NCBI RefSeq assembly: GCF_007954505.1
Contig: NZ_CP042412.1
Coordinates: 3,286,001-3,350,000, forward strand
Origin: Microbacterium sp. CBA3102
GTDB lineage: Bacteria; Actinomycetota; Actinomycetes; Actinomycetales; Microbacteriaceae
DNA: 64,000 nt
Reading direction: 5' to 3'
Shown here: piece after piece, positions 17,653-26,747 of the stretch
Position numbering within the stretch: the first letter of the stretch is position 1
Layout: every line of letters starts with the position of its first letter
The notes under the pieces: model-generated
What the model was told of the DNA's origin: nothing
The model's database searches: none
The model's input: only the letters and a program-made list of their open reading frames with translations
Position numbers and translations under genes: made by a program

Positions 17653-17907
17653 CGGAATCGGAGGCCAGTCGGAACACCGACTACGCCGACCGCTTCTTGG
17701 CGCCGTTCGACGCCAGCAACGTGTTCTGTGTTGCTCTCGCCTGTAGGGGCCGCGGCCCGCGCAGCCATGTCTCTCAGGCGTTCGGGCCGGCGGTGCGTGT
17801 CGTCACAGTTGCGCCAGTCAGCTGGTGAAGACGCAGCCAAGTGCTCTGTGGTGCACCACGATCTGTCGAATGTAGCGTCATGCGCTGACCACTGCCAGGA
17901 TTCAAGC

Positions 17908-18708
17908 ATGAGCGACGCTGCTAGCAAGTTGGTCGAAGCGGCTGACTACTGGATCCGTGCCCGCGACAGCTTTCGGGCGGTGATCGAGGCAGGGCTTCCT
18001 CCTGCGGGAGCCGATCTCGACGAGGACTTGAGTCGCGCTCATAACCGCGTCAGCACACTTCCACAAGCGGCCGCGATGCTCAACTATGCCTTCGACTCGG
18101 CTGATGTGCTCCACCGTCTCTGGCATGAGCAACTATTCCACGTACCCTCCGACTATGTCCTTCTTCGATCGATGCTAGACAACGCCATCCGAGTGATCTG
18201 GCTTCTGGAGCCAAGCGTTAGCGATGACCGTCTTGTACGAGCGTGGTTGCTCGCCAGAGACGCACCATCGCGAACGAAACGCCGTATCACCGCATCACTC
18301 AGAGAGGACTACGCGCGCCCCAGCGCGGACGAGATGAGAGCCGCGGCGTTGAACGCCAAGTCGTACCTGAAGGATCTGGATCAGTACTTCGCGGACGTTC
18401 TGCACCGCCTACCCTCACCACAGGTGCTGAGAGCCAGCGATTTCATCGCGGCGGCTGAACGTCACCCTCTTCATGACGGGGTTGACGGTGGCATCACACG
18501 TCTGTGGAATCAACTCAGTGAACTCGTTCATGGAACTATCGCTGCCACCGAGCATCGCATGATTGATGATCCCCCGATTGCTCACTCTCGTGTCACACGA
18601 GCGAACGTTGATGATCTCGCCCTCACGGCGGCCCTGGTGTCCAGGATCCTCGAAGGAGCTCTCGACCTCTTCTACGAACGTTTCGCTCCCCGCTCGGCAC
18701 CGTCGTGA
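17908..18708 (+). CDS. Hypothetical helical protein
   Basis: 266 residues if it starts at ATG 17908 (MSDAASKLVEAADYWIRAR...); an open frame reaches back to 17728 but that stretch is Arg/Ser-rich and unlike coding sequence. The protein is helical throughout, with LLRSMLDNAIRVIWLLEP and RLWNQLSELVHGTIAAT. This resembles uncharacterised HEPN- or DUF5677-like helical-bundle proteins, but no R-x4-6-H motif is clear, so I assign no family. It is the last gene of the element, ending 58 bases before the comEC junction. Confidence 0.65.
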   Translation: MSDAASKLVEAADYWIRARDSFRAVIEAGLPPAGADLDEDLSRAHNRVSTLPQAAAMLNYAFDSADVLHRLWHEQLFHVPSDYVLLRSMLDNAIRVIWLLEPSVSDDRLVRAWLLARDAPSRTKRRITASLREDYARPSADEMRAAALNAKSYLKDLDQYFADVLHRLPSPQVLRASDFIAAAERHPLHDGVDGGITRLWNQLSELVHGTIAATEHRMIDDPPIAHSRVTRANVDDLALTAALVSRILEGALDLFYERFAPRSAPS

Positions 18709-18751
18709 GGCGAGCATTCAGTCGGTCTGAACGCATGAATGACCCACCCCT

Positions 18752-18769
18752 TTTGTGTACAGTGTCCCC
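18752..18769. other. Element/chromosome junction (att half-site)
   Basis: Minus-strand comEC codons end with Gly GGG at 18767-18769; the family continues with Ala-Asn, but here GAC-ACT-GTA-CAC follows. The crossover therefore lies at about 18764-18766. The element side reads GTGTACAGTGT on the plus strand. The matching left junction, carrying the rest of comEC, is outside the window. Confidence 0.65.
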
Positions 18770-19495
18770 GCTCACCGCCGTCAAGTGGCTGAGTCCACTC
18801 GTGCGCATGTCGTCGTTCAGCTCCGGGGTGACCGCCCTGGTGTCGCCCACCGCGAGCCCCGGCAGCAGACCGGCACCGGGTTCGGGCAGACGCAACGACC
18901 GCTCGACGAAGGCGTGCTTGAGGGTCGCCGCAGCAGCGAACACGCCACCCGCTGGCTCGACCACCTCCGCCTCGCTCGCGAAGACGACCAGGGCGGCGCG
19001 CTCCCCCGCGTCCGTCGTGGACGCCTCCCCCACGACGCGGATCCGTGCACCGAGTTCGAACCCGTCGCGCGGTTCGATGCCGATGCGTACCGGTGCAGCC
19101 GCAGCCTCCGTCTGGCCCGGGGGTCCGACGGCAGCGGTGGCTGCATCGAACCACAGACGTCCGTCCTGTCCGATCGATGCGGAGGACGTGACGTCGGCGA
19201 TGACCTCGACGACACGGCCTCCCTCTTCCGACACCCGCTCGCGCACAGGTTGCGCGAAACCCACTGCCAGAGCGGCGCCTGCGGCCGCGGAGAGCACGAC
19301 GACGAGAACCCCACCGCACGCGGACGGCCGCGCGAGCGAGCCGCGGCGGTGGAGAAGATGCGCCACGACAGCCACCGCTCCGGCTCCGCACACGGCCGCG
19401 CACCCCCACGCCGCCGCAGGGAGCAGCACGCACAGCAGCGCCACCGCCCAGACCGCGACGGCGAGAGGCAGCAGCCGCAGGTCACGACGCCTCAC
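18767..19495 (-). pseudogene. comEC/rec2, 5' part cut off by the integrated element
   Basis: ComEC is the polytopic inner-membrane channel for single-stranded DNA uptake in natural transformation. GTG at 19495 overlaps the comEA stop (GTGA). About 243 codons are native: several N-terminal hydrophobic helices, the OB-like soluble domain (VVEVIADVTSSASIGQDG... RIRVVGEASTTDAG), then GLLPGLAVGDT and SGLSHLTAVSG, the start of the competence domain. After that the frame runs into element sequence and stops at 18623. The competence channel and any metallo-beta-lactamase-like domain are missing from this copy, so DNA uptake should be abolished unless the element excises precisely. Confidence 0.9.
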
Positions 19496-20094
19496 ACCCG
19501 TGCGCCATCGCGAATGCCGGCGAGAAGCTTCTCCCCGATGCCGGGGACGGCGAGCAGGTCGTCCACGGAACGGAAGCGACCGTTCTCTTCCCGCCAAGCG
19601 ATGATCCGCGCCGCGAGTGCCGGACCGATGCGCGGGAGAGTCTCCAGCGCCGCCTGGTCGGCGGTGTTGAGATCGATACGGTCGTCCCCGGGCTGGGCGG
19701 CTCCCGACTCCTCAGCAGCGGCGCCGACCGTCGGCACGATGATCTGCTCGCCGTCTTCGAGCAGCCGCGCAAGATTGACCGCCGCGAGGTCGGCGACGTC
19801 CGTGGTCCCGCCCGCGGCCGCCAGGGCGTCGACGAGTCGCGCGTCCGGATCGAGCACGTAGAGACCGGGAGCCGCCACCGCGCCGAGCACGTGGACGTAG
19901 AGCTCTCCGGTGGACCCCGCCCTCGCCTCATCGTCCGTGAGCGACACGGACTCGGTGGGCGGCGTCTGCCCGCGGAGGATACCCAATCCGACGGCCGCCG
20001 ACAGGACCACGAGTCCCAGCACCACGGCCGCGCCGATGCTCAGCCGCAGCCGATGCCGGAGCGGCGGCGGAGACGGTGCCTGCGGGGATGCCAT
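19492..20094 (-). CDS. ComEA, competence DNA-binding protein
   Basis: 200 residues. A transmembrane anchor at about residues 18-38 is followed by an SLBB-type domain (GELYVHVLGAVAAPGLYVL) and a C-terminal helix-hairpin-helix pair (DLNTADQAALETLPRIGPAL and SVDDLLAVPGIGEKLLAGI) that binds double-stranded DNA outside the membrane and hands it to ComEC. Start ATG at 20094. Its stop overlaps the comEC start, so the two were an operon. ComEA is intact while its partner is interrupted. Confidence 0.93.
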   Translation of the reverse strand: MASPQAPSPPPLRHRLRLSIGAAVVLGLVVLSAAVGLGILRGQTPPTESVSLTDDEARAGSTGELYVHVLGAVAAPGLYVLDPDARLVDALAAAGGTTDVADLAAVNLARLLEDGEQIIVPTVGAAAEESGAAQPGDDRIDLNTADQAALETLPRIGPALAARIIAWREENGRFRSVDDLLAVPGIGEKLLAGIRDGARV

Positions 20095-20141
20095 CCGGCC
20101 AAGCTAGGCGAGGGCGCGGATCCCCCGAGCGTCCCGAAACA

Positions 20142-20179
20142 TCCACGGTGGACAACCCGTCCCGGGCGTCCACCGTGGA
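20142..20179. promoter_or_regulatory. Paired TCCAC-N-GTGGA palindromes
   Basis: TCCACGGTGGA (20142-20152) and TCCACCGTGGA (20169-20179) are each near-perfect palindromes, and together form a 12-bp-arm inverted repeat. They lie between the leuS stop (20190) and the comEA start (20094). They may be a terminator hairpin for leuS (no U-tract) or paired operators for comEA. Confidence 0.5.
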
Positions 20180-20189
20180 GAAGAGGCGA

Positions 20190-22781
20190 TCAGCCCTTGA
20201 CGACGAAGCTGACGATCTTGGGCGCCCTCACGACGACCTTCACGATCTCGCGGTCTCCGATGGAACGGATCACACGCTCGTCCGCACGGGCCAGCGCCTC
20301 GAGCTCGGACTCGCCGATCCGCGCCGGAACCTCGAGCTGCGCACGCACCTTGCCCCCGACCTGCACGACGGCCGTGACCGTGTCCTCGACCAGAAGCGCC
20401 GGGTCGGCGGAGCGCCACGTCACGAGGCCGACGGAAGGCTCGTGACCGAGCATCTCCCACATCTCCTCCGCAGTGTGCGGCGCGATGAGGTCGAGCATCA
20501 CGGCGATCGTCTCCGCCGCCTCGCGCACGGCGGGGTCCCCTGCACCGGCGGCGCCATCGATCGTCTTGCGGGTGATGTTCACGAGCTCCATGAGGCGCGC
20601 GACCAGGACGTTGAACTTCGTCTGCTCGACGAGTGCCGGTGCCTCCGAGAGCAACTTGTGCGTCGCGCGGCGGAGAGCGGCGTCACCGCCGTCGAAGACC
20701 ACGTCGACGGGGCTCGACACCTCGCCGGCGACGCGCATCGCGCGTGCCAGGAACTTCTGAGCGCCGGTCGTCGAGACGTCGGCCCAGTCCTTGTCGTCTT
20801 CCACGGGCCCGGCGAACGCCAGCCCGACACGCAGGGCGTCGGCGCCGTGGGCGTCGAGCTCCTCCTGGAAGAGCACCAGGTTGCCCTTGCTCTTGGACAT
20901 CTTCTGCCCGTCGAGCAGCACCATGCCCTGGTTGATCAGGTTCGAGAAGGGCTCGGTGAAGTCGATCAGCCCCATGTCGAAGAGCACCTTCGTGATGAAG
21001 CGCGCGTACAGCAGGTGCAGGATCGCGTGCTCGACGCCGCCGATGTAGGAGTCGACCGGCGCCCAGCGGGCCGCCTGCGCGGGATCGAACGCCACGGTGT
21101 CGCTGTTCGGCGAGAGGAAGCGCAGGAAGTACCACGAGCTGTCCACGAACGTGTCCATCGTGTCGGGGTCGCGCAGCACCGGGTCGCCCGTCTGCGGGTC
21201 CGTCGTACGGACCCAGCTCTCGGCACCGCCCAGCGGCGACGTCCCCTTGGGCTTGAGGTCGAGCCCCTCGACGCTCGGCAGCTTCACAGGGAGCTTGTCC
21301 TCGGAAACCGGGATGATGCTCCCGTCCTCGGCATGCAGCATCGGGATCGGTGTGCCCCAGAACCGCTGACGCGAGATCAGCCAGTCACGCAGACGGTAGT
21401 TCCTGGCGGCACGGCCGGTGCCCGATGCCTCCAGCTGCTCGATCGCGCGCGCGATGGCGTTGCGCTTGGACAGACCGTTCAGAGCGCCCGAGTTGATCAT
21501 GCGGCCCTCGCCCGTGAGAGCGATGCCGGTGGCCGCGGGGCTCTGCTCCTCGAGCGCGGCACCGGTGTCGATCGGCACGCCGTCTTCGTCGACCTCGATC
21601 ACGGGCATCGCCCCCGTGACGGGAGCGGTCGTGTCGACGACGACCTTGACGGGCAGGTCGAACGCGCGGGCGAAGTCCAGGTCGCGCTGATCGTGCGCCG
21701 GGACAGCCATGACCGCCCCGTGTCCGTAGTCGGCCAGCACGTAGTCCGCTGCCCACACCGGCAGCTTCTCGCCGTTGACCGGGTTGATCGCGTAGCGCTC
21801 GAGGAACACACCGGTCTTCGGGCGGTCCGTGGACTGCCGATCGATGTCGGTCTCCTTCTGCACCTGCTCCAGGTACGTCTGGAAGCGCTCACGCACATCC
21901 TCGGAGGCACCGGCGGCGAGTTCGGATGCCAGGTCGGAGTCGGGTGCGACCACGAAGAACGTCGCGCCGTGCAGCGTGTCGGGGCGCGTCGAGAACACCG
22001 TGACCGGCTCCTCGCGACCCTCGATCAGGAAGTCGACGTCGGCACCCACCGAGCGACCGATCCAGTTGCGCTGCATCTGCAGCACCTTGTGCGGCCAGAA
22101 TCCCTCGAGCTGGTTCAGGTCGTCGAGCAGACGGTCGGCGTAGTCGGTGATCCGGAAGTACCACTGCGTGAGCTTCTTCTTGACCACCTCGGCGCCACAG
22201 CGATCACAGCGTCCGTCGACGACCTGCTCGTTCGCCAGCACCGTCTGGTCGTTCGGGCACCAGTTGACCGGACTCTTCTTGCGATACGCCAGCCCGCGCT
22301 CGTACAGCTTCAAGAACAGCCACTGGTTCCAGCGGTAGTACTCGGGGTCGGAGGTGTGCAGCACGCGGCTCCAGTCGAACGAGACGCCGTACGCCTCGAA
22401 GCCCACCTTCTGCTGCGCGATGTTCTGATAGGTCCAGTCCCGAGGGTCGGCTCCCTGACGGATCGCGGCGTTCTCCGCGGGCAGCCCGAACGAGTCCCAG
22501 CCGATCGGATTCAGGACGTTGTGCCCGCGGTGGCGCCAGAAGCGCGCCACGATGTCGGAGTAGAGGTAGTTCTCCGCGTGGCCCATGTGCAGGTCGCCGG
22601 ACGGGTACGGGAACATCGCGAGCACGTACCGGCGCGGCCGGGTGTCGTCGTCGCCGCCCGTGAGGAACGTGCCGTTCTCCGCCCAGTACTTCTGCCACTT
22701 GTTCTGGATGGCGTGCGCCGACGGGGCCTCGTCGTCGGCAGGGGCGGTGGACAGGTTCTCAGACAACGAACGCACGACCAA
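20190..22781 (-). CDS. leuS: Leucyl-tRNA synthetase
   Basis: About 863 residues, normal for the bacterial enzyme. Class I motifs are present: [14 protein letters not shown] (HIGH motif 65-68), the zinc-ribbon CPND...CDRCG segment near residues 180-195, the CP1 editing domain with [13 protein letters not shown], and [11 protein letters not shown] (KMSKS from residue 627). The C-terminus is the anticodon-binding domain ending [17 protein letters not shown]. It charges tRNA-Leu in the cytoplasm. The start is ambiguous between TTG 22781 and GTG 22775, as no strong binding site is visible. Monocistronic or followed by comEA after the paired palindromes. Confidence 0.97.
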   Translation of the reverse strand: MVVRSLSENLSTAPADDEAPSAHAIQNKWQKYWAENGTFLTGGDDDTRPRRYVLAMFPYPSGDLHMGHAENYLYSDIVARFWRHRGHNVLNPIGWDSFGLPAENAAIRQGADPRDWTYQNIAQQKVGFEAYGVSFDWSRVLHTSDPEYYRWNQWLFLKLYERGLAYRKKSPVNWCPNDQTVLANEQVVDGRCDRCGAEVVKKKLTQWYFRITDYADRLLDDLNQLEGFWPHKVLQMQRNWIGRSVGADVDFLIEGREEPVTVFSTRPDTLHGATFFVVAPDSDLASELAAGASEDVRERFQTYLEQVQKETDIDRQSTDRPKTGVFLERYAINPVNGEKLPVWAADYVLADYGHGAVMAVPAHDQRDLDFARAFDLPVKVVVDTTAPVTGAMPVIEVDEDGVPIDTGAALEEQSPAATGIALTGEGRMINSGALNGLSKRNAIARAIEQLEASGTGRAARNYRLRDWLISRQRFWGTPIPMLHAEDGSIIPVSEDKLPVKLPSVEGLDLKPKGTSPLGGAESWVRTTDPQTGDPVLRDPDTMDTFVDSSWYFLRFLSPNSDTVAFDPAQAARWAPVDSYIGGVEHAILHLLYARFITKVLFDMGLIDFTEPFSNLINQGMVLLDGQKMSKSKGNLVLFQEELDAHGADALRVGLAFAGPVEDDKDWADVSTTGAQKFLARAMRVAGEVSSPVDVVFDGGDAALRRATHKLLSEAPALVEQTKFNVLVARLMELVNITRKTIDGAAGAGDPAVREAAETIAVMLDLIAPHTAEEMWEMLGHEPSVGLVTWRSADPALLVEDTVTAVVQVGGKVRAQLEVPARIGESELEALARADERVIRSIGDREIVKVVVRAPKIVSFVVKG

Positions 22782-22800
22782 TCTGAAGGGAAAAGCGGGA

Positions 22801-24132
22801 TCAGTTCAGGATATCGGAACGCCAGGACGCAGGCGTTTCCGCACCGAGGGCGGCGAGCGGCGCCCGCGCCTTGATCGCCACCTCGGCGACCTCGGCGGCG
22901 GCGACCGAACCCCAGGTGATTCCGCCGCCCGCACCGACCACCGCCTTCTCCCCGTCGAGGAGGATGCTGCGGATGACCATGGCGAGGTCGAGCATCCCGT
23001 CCGCGCCGATGTAGCCGAAGCACCCCGCGTACACTCCCCGCGCGCCGCCTTCGAGTTCGTGCAGCCTGGTCATCGCCGAGAGCTTGGGCGCTCCCGTCAT
23101 ACTGCCGGCGGGGAAGGTCGCGTCGAGAAGGGCGCCGACCGTGGCCCCCGGCTCTGCCTTTCCGCTCACGGTGCTCACCAGCTGGTGCACGGCGGGATAG
23201 CTCTCGACCACCCAGAGCCCTTCCACGCGGATCGTCCCCGGCACGCACACCCGCGACAGGTCGTTGCGCATGAGGTCGACGATCATGACGTTCTCCGCAC
23301 GCTCCTTGCGGTCGCCGGCGAGTTCTGCGGCGAGCGCGGCGTCTTCGAGGGGATCGGCGCTCCGGGGCCTCGTTCCCTTGATGGGGCGCGTCCGGATCAC
23401 TCCCCCTTCGGCGTGGAGGAACTGTTCCGGACTGGCGCTCAGCAGCGTGTGGTTTCCGATGCGGACGAAACCGCCGTGGTGGGCGGGAGTCGCTCCTCGG
23501 AGGCGGTCGTACACGGCGACCGGGTCATGGATGCCGGGAACGGTGAAGCGTGTGGTCAGGCACAACTGGTAGGCGATGCCTGCGCGGATGAGGTCCCGGC
23601 AGCGTTCGATGAGTGCGAGGTATTCGTGTGGGGTGTGCCTGGGCTCCGCAACACGTGGGGCGGCCGCCGCGCCCGCAAAGGATTCCTCACGGCCGGGACG
23701 CTCAGCGGCTTCCGTCGCTGCGTGGACCTCGTCCGTCCAGACCTCGAGGTCATCTGTGGAGGAGAGCACCCAAGTGCGACGGCGTGCATGATCGAAGGCG
23801 ACGACATGCGTGACGAGCAACCAGGACCCTCCTGGCGTCTCCTCCGACTGTGCGACCGGTGCGCCGGACGCCGATGCTCCGCTCTCGTAGTCGAGCCAGC
23901 CCACCCACCCCCCGGTGAACGGCGGCCGCGACGGGTCGGTCGAGGGGGCGTCGAGAGGCACGTCACGCGGGAGGCTCGAACGCTTCCCCGTCCCGATGAA
24001 GCTCCAGCCTTCCGTCGCCCGCGCGCCCGCATCCAGCCAGAAGACGTCGAGGCCCCGCGCCTCGATCATCCGAAACACCGAAGACGGCTCCACCCAGGTG
24101 GGAAGCGGATGAGCACTCAGCGGTTCGGGCAC
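22801..24132 (-). CDS. pabB: Aminodeoxychorismate synthase component I (PabB)
   Basis: 443 residues, GTG at 24132 after GGAAAG. The chorismate-binding fold is shown by [51 protein letters not shown] and YAGCFGYIG. The PIKGT lysine distinguishes PabB from anthranilate synthase TrpE (PIAGT). It makes 4-amino-4-deoxychorismate from chorismate for folate, using ammonia from a glutaminase partner (PabA) not seen here. folC of the same pathway is 33 kb away, so there is no clustering. TrpE-like activity is less likely. Confidence 0.88.
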   Translation of the reverse strand: MPEPLSAHPLPTWVEPSSVFRMIEARGLDVFWLDAGARATEGWSFIGTGKRSSLPRDVPLDAPSTDPSRPPFTGGWVGWLDYESGASASGAPVAQSEETPGGSWLLVTHVVAFDHARRRTWVLSSTDDLEVWTDEVHAATEAAERPGREESFAGAAAAPRVAEPRHTPHEYLALIERCRDLIRAGIAYQLCLTTRFTVPGIHDPVAVYDRLRGATPAHHGGFVRIGNHTLLSASPEQFLHAEGGVIRTRPIKGTRPRSADPLEDAALAAELAGDRKERAENVMIVDLMRNDLSRVCVPGTIRVEGLWVVESYPAVHQLVSTVSGKAEPGATVGALLDATFPAGSMTGAPKLSAMTRLHELEGGARGVYAGCFGYIGADGMLDLAMVIRSILLDGEKAVVGAGGGITWGSVAAAEVAEVAIKARAPLAALGAETPASWRSDILN

Positions 24133-24173
24133 CTTTCCAGCCTAGGACCGGGCTGCTCCCGTATCCTCATGGG

Positions 24174-24845
24174 GTGGACGACCTCCTGATCTGGCTCCTC
24201 GACACCGTGCAGTCGGTCGATCCGGTCGCTCGCACCCTGATCGCCGGACTCGCTGTCATGCTCGAGACGAGCATCCTGATCGGGCTCATCGTTCCCGGTG
24301 ACACGATCGTGATCATCGCCTCGATGGGGGTGGCGACTCCCCTGGAGGGCATCGCGATGGGCGTCGCGGTCGTGATCGGCGCCTTGATCGGCGAGAGCAT
24401 CGGATTCTGGCTCGGGCGCTGGCTGGGACCCCACATCCGTGTGTCCTGGCTGGGACGACGGATCGGCGAGCACAACTGGGTCCGCGCCGAGAACTACCTC
24501 GAACGCCGCGGCGGCATCGCGATCTTCCTCTCGCGCTTCCTGCCCGTTCTGCATTCCCTGGTGCCCCTGACCGTCGGCATGAGCGAATACCCGTACCGCA
24601 AGTTCCTCGCCTGGACGGCCCCCGCGTGCGTCCTCTGGGCGACCGCCTACGTGAGCGTCACCTCCCTCGCGGCGGGCAGCTTCCGGGAACTCGTCGACCG
24701 CGTGCACTTCGCGGGGTACATCTTCGTCGGTGTGATCGCCGTGTTCCTGCTGCTGATCTACCTCGGCAAGAAGCTGCTGCAGCGGGCTGAGGCCCGTCAC
24801 CTGAAGGCTCCGGAGACAGAGGCCGACGCCGACGTGAAAGACTGA
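24174..24845 (+). CDS. DedA family membrane protein
   Basis: 223 residues, GTG at 24174. About five to six hydrophobic segments. Family marks are ETSILIGLIVPGDTIVI (the proline-glycine-aspartate re-entrant part), GESIGFWLGRWLG, and RFLPVLHSLVPLTVGMSEY. DedA/SNARE-associated proteins are thought to act in lipid translocation, including undecaprenyl-phosphate recycling for a subset, and in membrane-potential homeostasis. It ends five bases before the App1-type phosphatase, forming a three-gene plus-strand run to 26740. Confidence 0.9.
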   Translation: MDDLLIWLLDTVQSVDPVARTLIAGLAVMLETSILIGLIVPGDTIVIIASMGVATPLEGIAMGVAVVIGALIGESIGFWLGRWLGPHIRVSWLGRRIGEHNWVRAENYLERRGGIAIFLSRFLPVLHSLVPLTVGMSEYPYRKFLAWTAPACVLWATAYVSVTSLAAGSFRELVDRVHFAGYIFVGVIAVFLLLIYLGKKLLQRAEARHLKAPETEADADVKD

Positions 24846-24849
24846 GGCA

Positions 24850-25875
24850 ATGGCATCCGCTCCCCCGGCGCCCCGGATCCACTGGTTCGCCCGACTCGAA
24901 CACCGCCTGCATGTCTGGCGTGAAGGTCGCGCGCGCCGTCGTGGCCGCGTCGCGACGATCCTCCCGTTCCCCGGATACGGGGGTCCCGGCTGGGTGCGTG
25001 TCGTGGGCCGTGTGCTGATCGTCCCCCCGCAGCGCCGCACACGCGACGGGGAGCCTGCGAGTGTCCGCGGCTGGCGCAGCTTCGTCGGCATCCCGGTGGG
25101 TTTCGCCGCGGTGACCGTGCAGATCGGCGACTCCACGCACCAGGTCGTCGCCGATCGTGGCGGGGTGGTCGACTCGACGATCCACGTCGACCTGGAACCG
25201 GGTTGGCAGACGTTCACGTTCTCCGTGGAGGGACAGGAGCCCGTGGAGGCACGAGCTTTCGTCGTCGCCGAGGGCACCAGGTTCGGCGTCGTGTCCGATG
25301 TCGACGACACCGTGATGGTGACGGCCCTGCCTCGTCCCTTCATCGCTTTCTGGAACTCCTTCGTGCTCGACGAACACGCGCGCCTCCCCGTGCCGGGGAT
25401 GGCCGTGCTGCTCGACCAGCTGCTGCGACAGCATCCGGGTGCCCCGATGGTGTACCTCTCGACCGGCGCGTGGAACGTCGCCCCGACGCTGTGGCGCTTC
25501 CTCGGACGCCATCTCTTCCCCGCGGGTTCCATGCTCCTCACCGACTGGGGACCGACGCACGAGCGATGGTTCCGCAGCGGGCGCGAGCACAAGCTCACCA
25601 ACCTGCGACGTCTCGCCACGGAGTTCCCCGATGTCAAATGGCTCCTGATCGGAGACGACGGACAGCACGACGAGGCCATCTACTCGCAGTTCATGGACGA
25701 GCATCCCGATTCCGTCGCCGGGGTGGCCATCCGTCGCCTTCTTCCCGCCGAGGCGGTCCTGGCCGGCGGCCGCGCCGGCCGCGAGCCCCACTCCGAAGAC
25801 GTCGCCCCCTGGGTGAGCGCCGAAGACGGCGCCGGGCTGCGCGATCTGCTCGGCGAGGCCGGCATCCTGCACTGA
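24850..25875 (+). CDS. App1-type phosphatidate phosphatase family protein (DUF2183)
   Basis: 341 residues from ATG at 24850. An N-terminal beta domain (GYGGPGWVRVVGRVLI, VVDSTIHVDLEPGWQTF) precedes a HAD-like catalytic domain with DVDDTVMV (DxDxT nucleophile motif, about residue 157), YLSTGAWNVAPTLWRFL, and a final LIGDDGQHDEAIYSQF. Yeast App1 dephosphorylates phosphatidate; the bacterial role is presumed lipid phosphatase. Downstream of DedA and one base upstream of the next gene, so probably co-transcribed; a lipid or membrane role fits the DedA neighbour. Confidence 0.9.
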   Translation: MASAPPAPRIHWFARLEHRLHVWREGRARRRGRVATILPFPGYGGPGWVRVVGRVLIVPPQRRTRDGEPASVRGWRSFVGIPVGFAAVTVQIGDSTHQVVADRGGVVDSTIHVDLEPGWQTFTFSVEGQEPVEARAFVVAEGTRFGVVSDVDDTVMVTALPRPFIAFWNSFVLDEHARLPVPGMAVLLDQLLRQHPGAPMVYLSTGAWNVAPTLWRFLGRHLFPAGSMLLTDWGPTHERWFRSGREHKLTNLRRLATEFPDVKWLLIGDDGQHDEAIYSQFMDEHPDSVAGVAIRRLLPAEAVLAGGRAGREPHSEDVAPWVSAEDGAGLRDLLGEAGILH

Positions 25876-25876
25876 C

Positions 25877-26740
25877 ATGTCTCTCGCCCGTCAGGACTGG
25901 CTGCTCCGTGAAGAGGCGCATCGCGACCGCGCGGATGCCCTCACCGCTGCCCACCGGGATCGTGCGACCAGGGCCGAGAAGCACCCGGTCTGGGACTTCC
26001 TGTTCACGTACTACTCCTACAAGCCCGCACAGCTGCGTCGCTGGCATCCCGGAGCGGGTGTCGAGCTGGCCGACGCCGTCGAACGCCTCAACTGGCGCTG
26101 GTACTCCCCCGGACGGTCTGCGGGGAGCGCCGTGCCCGATGCCGCCACTTTCGGCAAGGAGAAAGCGGAGCTGGCGGCTCTCGTCGAGAAGATGCTCCGC
26201 CGCACGGCATCGCGTCCCGGGCAGTTCGGCTGCTTCGGTCTGCACGAGTGGGCGATGGTGTATCGCGCCGAGGAGCACCGCCACGCGGTTCCGCTGCGGC
26301 TGGGGCAGGCCGGGACGGATGCCGTGGTCGAGAATCACGACCTCCGCTGCACCCATTTCGACGCCTTCCGCTTCTTCACTCCCGAAGCGATCCCCCGAAA
26401 TCGAATCTCGTTGAGCCGCGACGAGCAGCCTCTGTTCGAGCAGCCCGGCTGTCTGCACGCGGGCATGGACCTGTACAAGTGGGCGACGAAGCTCGGTCCC
26501 CTGATCCCCGGCGAACTGCTCCTGGATTCGTTCGAACTCGCGCGCGACATCCGACTCCTCGACATGCAAGCGGCACCGTACGATCTCTCCGCGTGGGATG
26601 TGGTTCCCGTGCCCATCGAGACACCCGAGGGAAAAGCAGAGTATGTGCGCAGGCAGCGAGTCTTCGCCGAGCGTGGCGCCGCCCTCCGCACCGCGCTGCT
26701 GAACGCCTGGCTCGGCGACGGAGCGCGCGAGGCCGCCTGA
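25877..26740 (+). CDS. Conserved actinobacterial protein, often named 3-methyladenine DNA glycosylase
   Basis: 287 residues from ATG at 25877, one base after the App1 stop. Conserved-looking stretches: KHPVWDFLFTYYSYKPAQLR, RRWHPGAGVEL, GQFGCFGLHEWAMVYR, RCTHFDAFRFFTPEA, and SLSRDEQPLFEQPGCLHA. Actinobacterial proteins with this sequence usually carry the methyladenine glycosylase label, from memory. I see no helix-hairpin-helix or known glycosylase catalytic motif, so the label is unproven. The many His, Trp and Cys residues would suit a metal- or base-binding pocket. Confidence 0.7.
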   Translation: MSLARQDWLLREEAHRDRADALTAAHRDRATRAEKHPVWDFLFTYYSYKPAQLRRWHPGAGVELADAVERLNWRWYSPGRSAGSAVPDAATFGKEKAELAALVEKMLRRTASRPGQFGCFGLHEWAMVYRAEEHRHAVPLRLGQAGTDAVVENHDLRCTHFDAFRFFTPEAIPRNRISLSRDEQPLFEQPGCLHAGMDLYKWATKLGPLIPGELLLDSFELARDIRLLDMQAAPYDLSAWDVVPVPIETPEGKAEYVRRQRVFAERGAALRTALLNAWLGDGAREAA

Positions 26741-26747
26741 GCACCGG

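Larger units (their letters stand above)
1..18766. mobile_element. Right part of an integrated genomic element inserted in comEC
   Basis: The right boundary is seen directly. On the minus strand comEC reads normally to a Gly codon at 18767-18769 of the family motif LSHLTAVSG and is then replaced by unrelated sequence. Everything to the left is accessory in character: less GC-rich, mostly unrecognised genes, several frameshifted or truncated genes, and restriction/nuclease cargo. No integrase, relaxase or phage structural gene is visible, so the left end, the integrase and the rest of comEC should lie outside the window. Insertion by a large serine integrase is an inference: the sequence next to the junction contains GTGTACAGTGT, which resembles actinophage attachment half-sites. 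An integrative conjugative element, a prophage remnant or a defence island are all possible. Confidence 0.75.

Noticed and set aside
1..18766. Insertion sequences or transposases in the accessory region
   Set aside because: No DDE or serine transposase motifs and no terminal inverted repeats were recognised.
20076..22874. Very long plus-strand open frame (932 codons) opposite leuS
   Set aside because: It is a GC-rich antisense shadow; leuS on the other strand has complete class I synthetase motifs.
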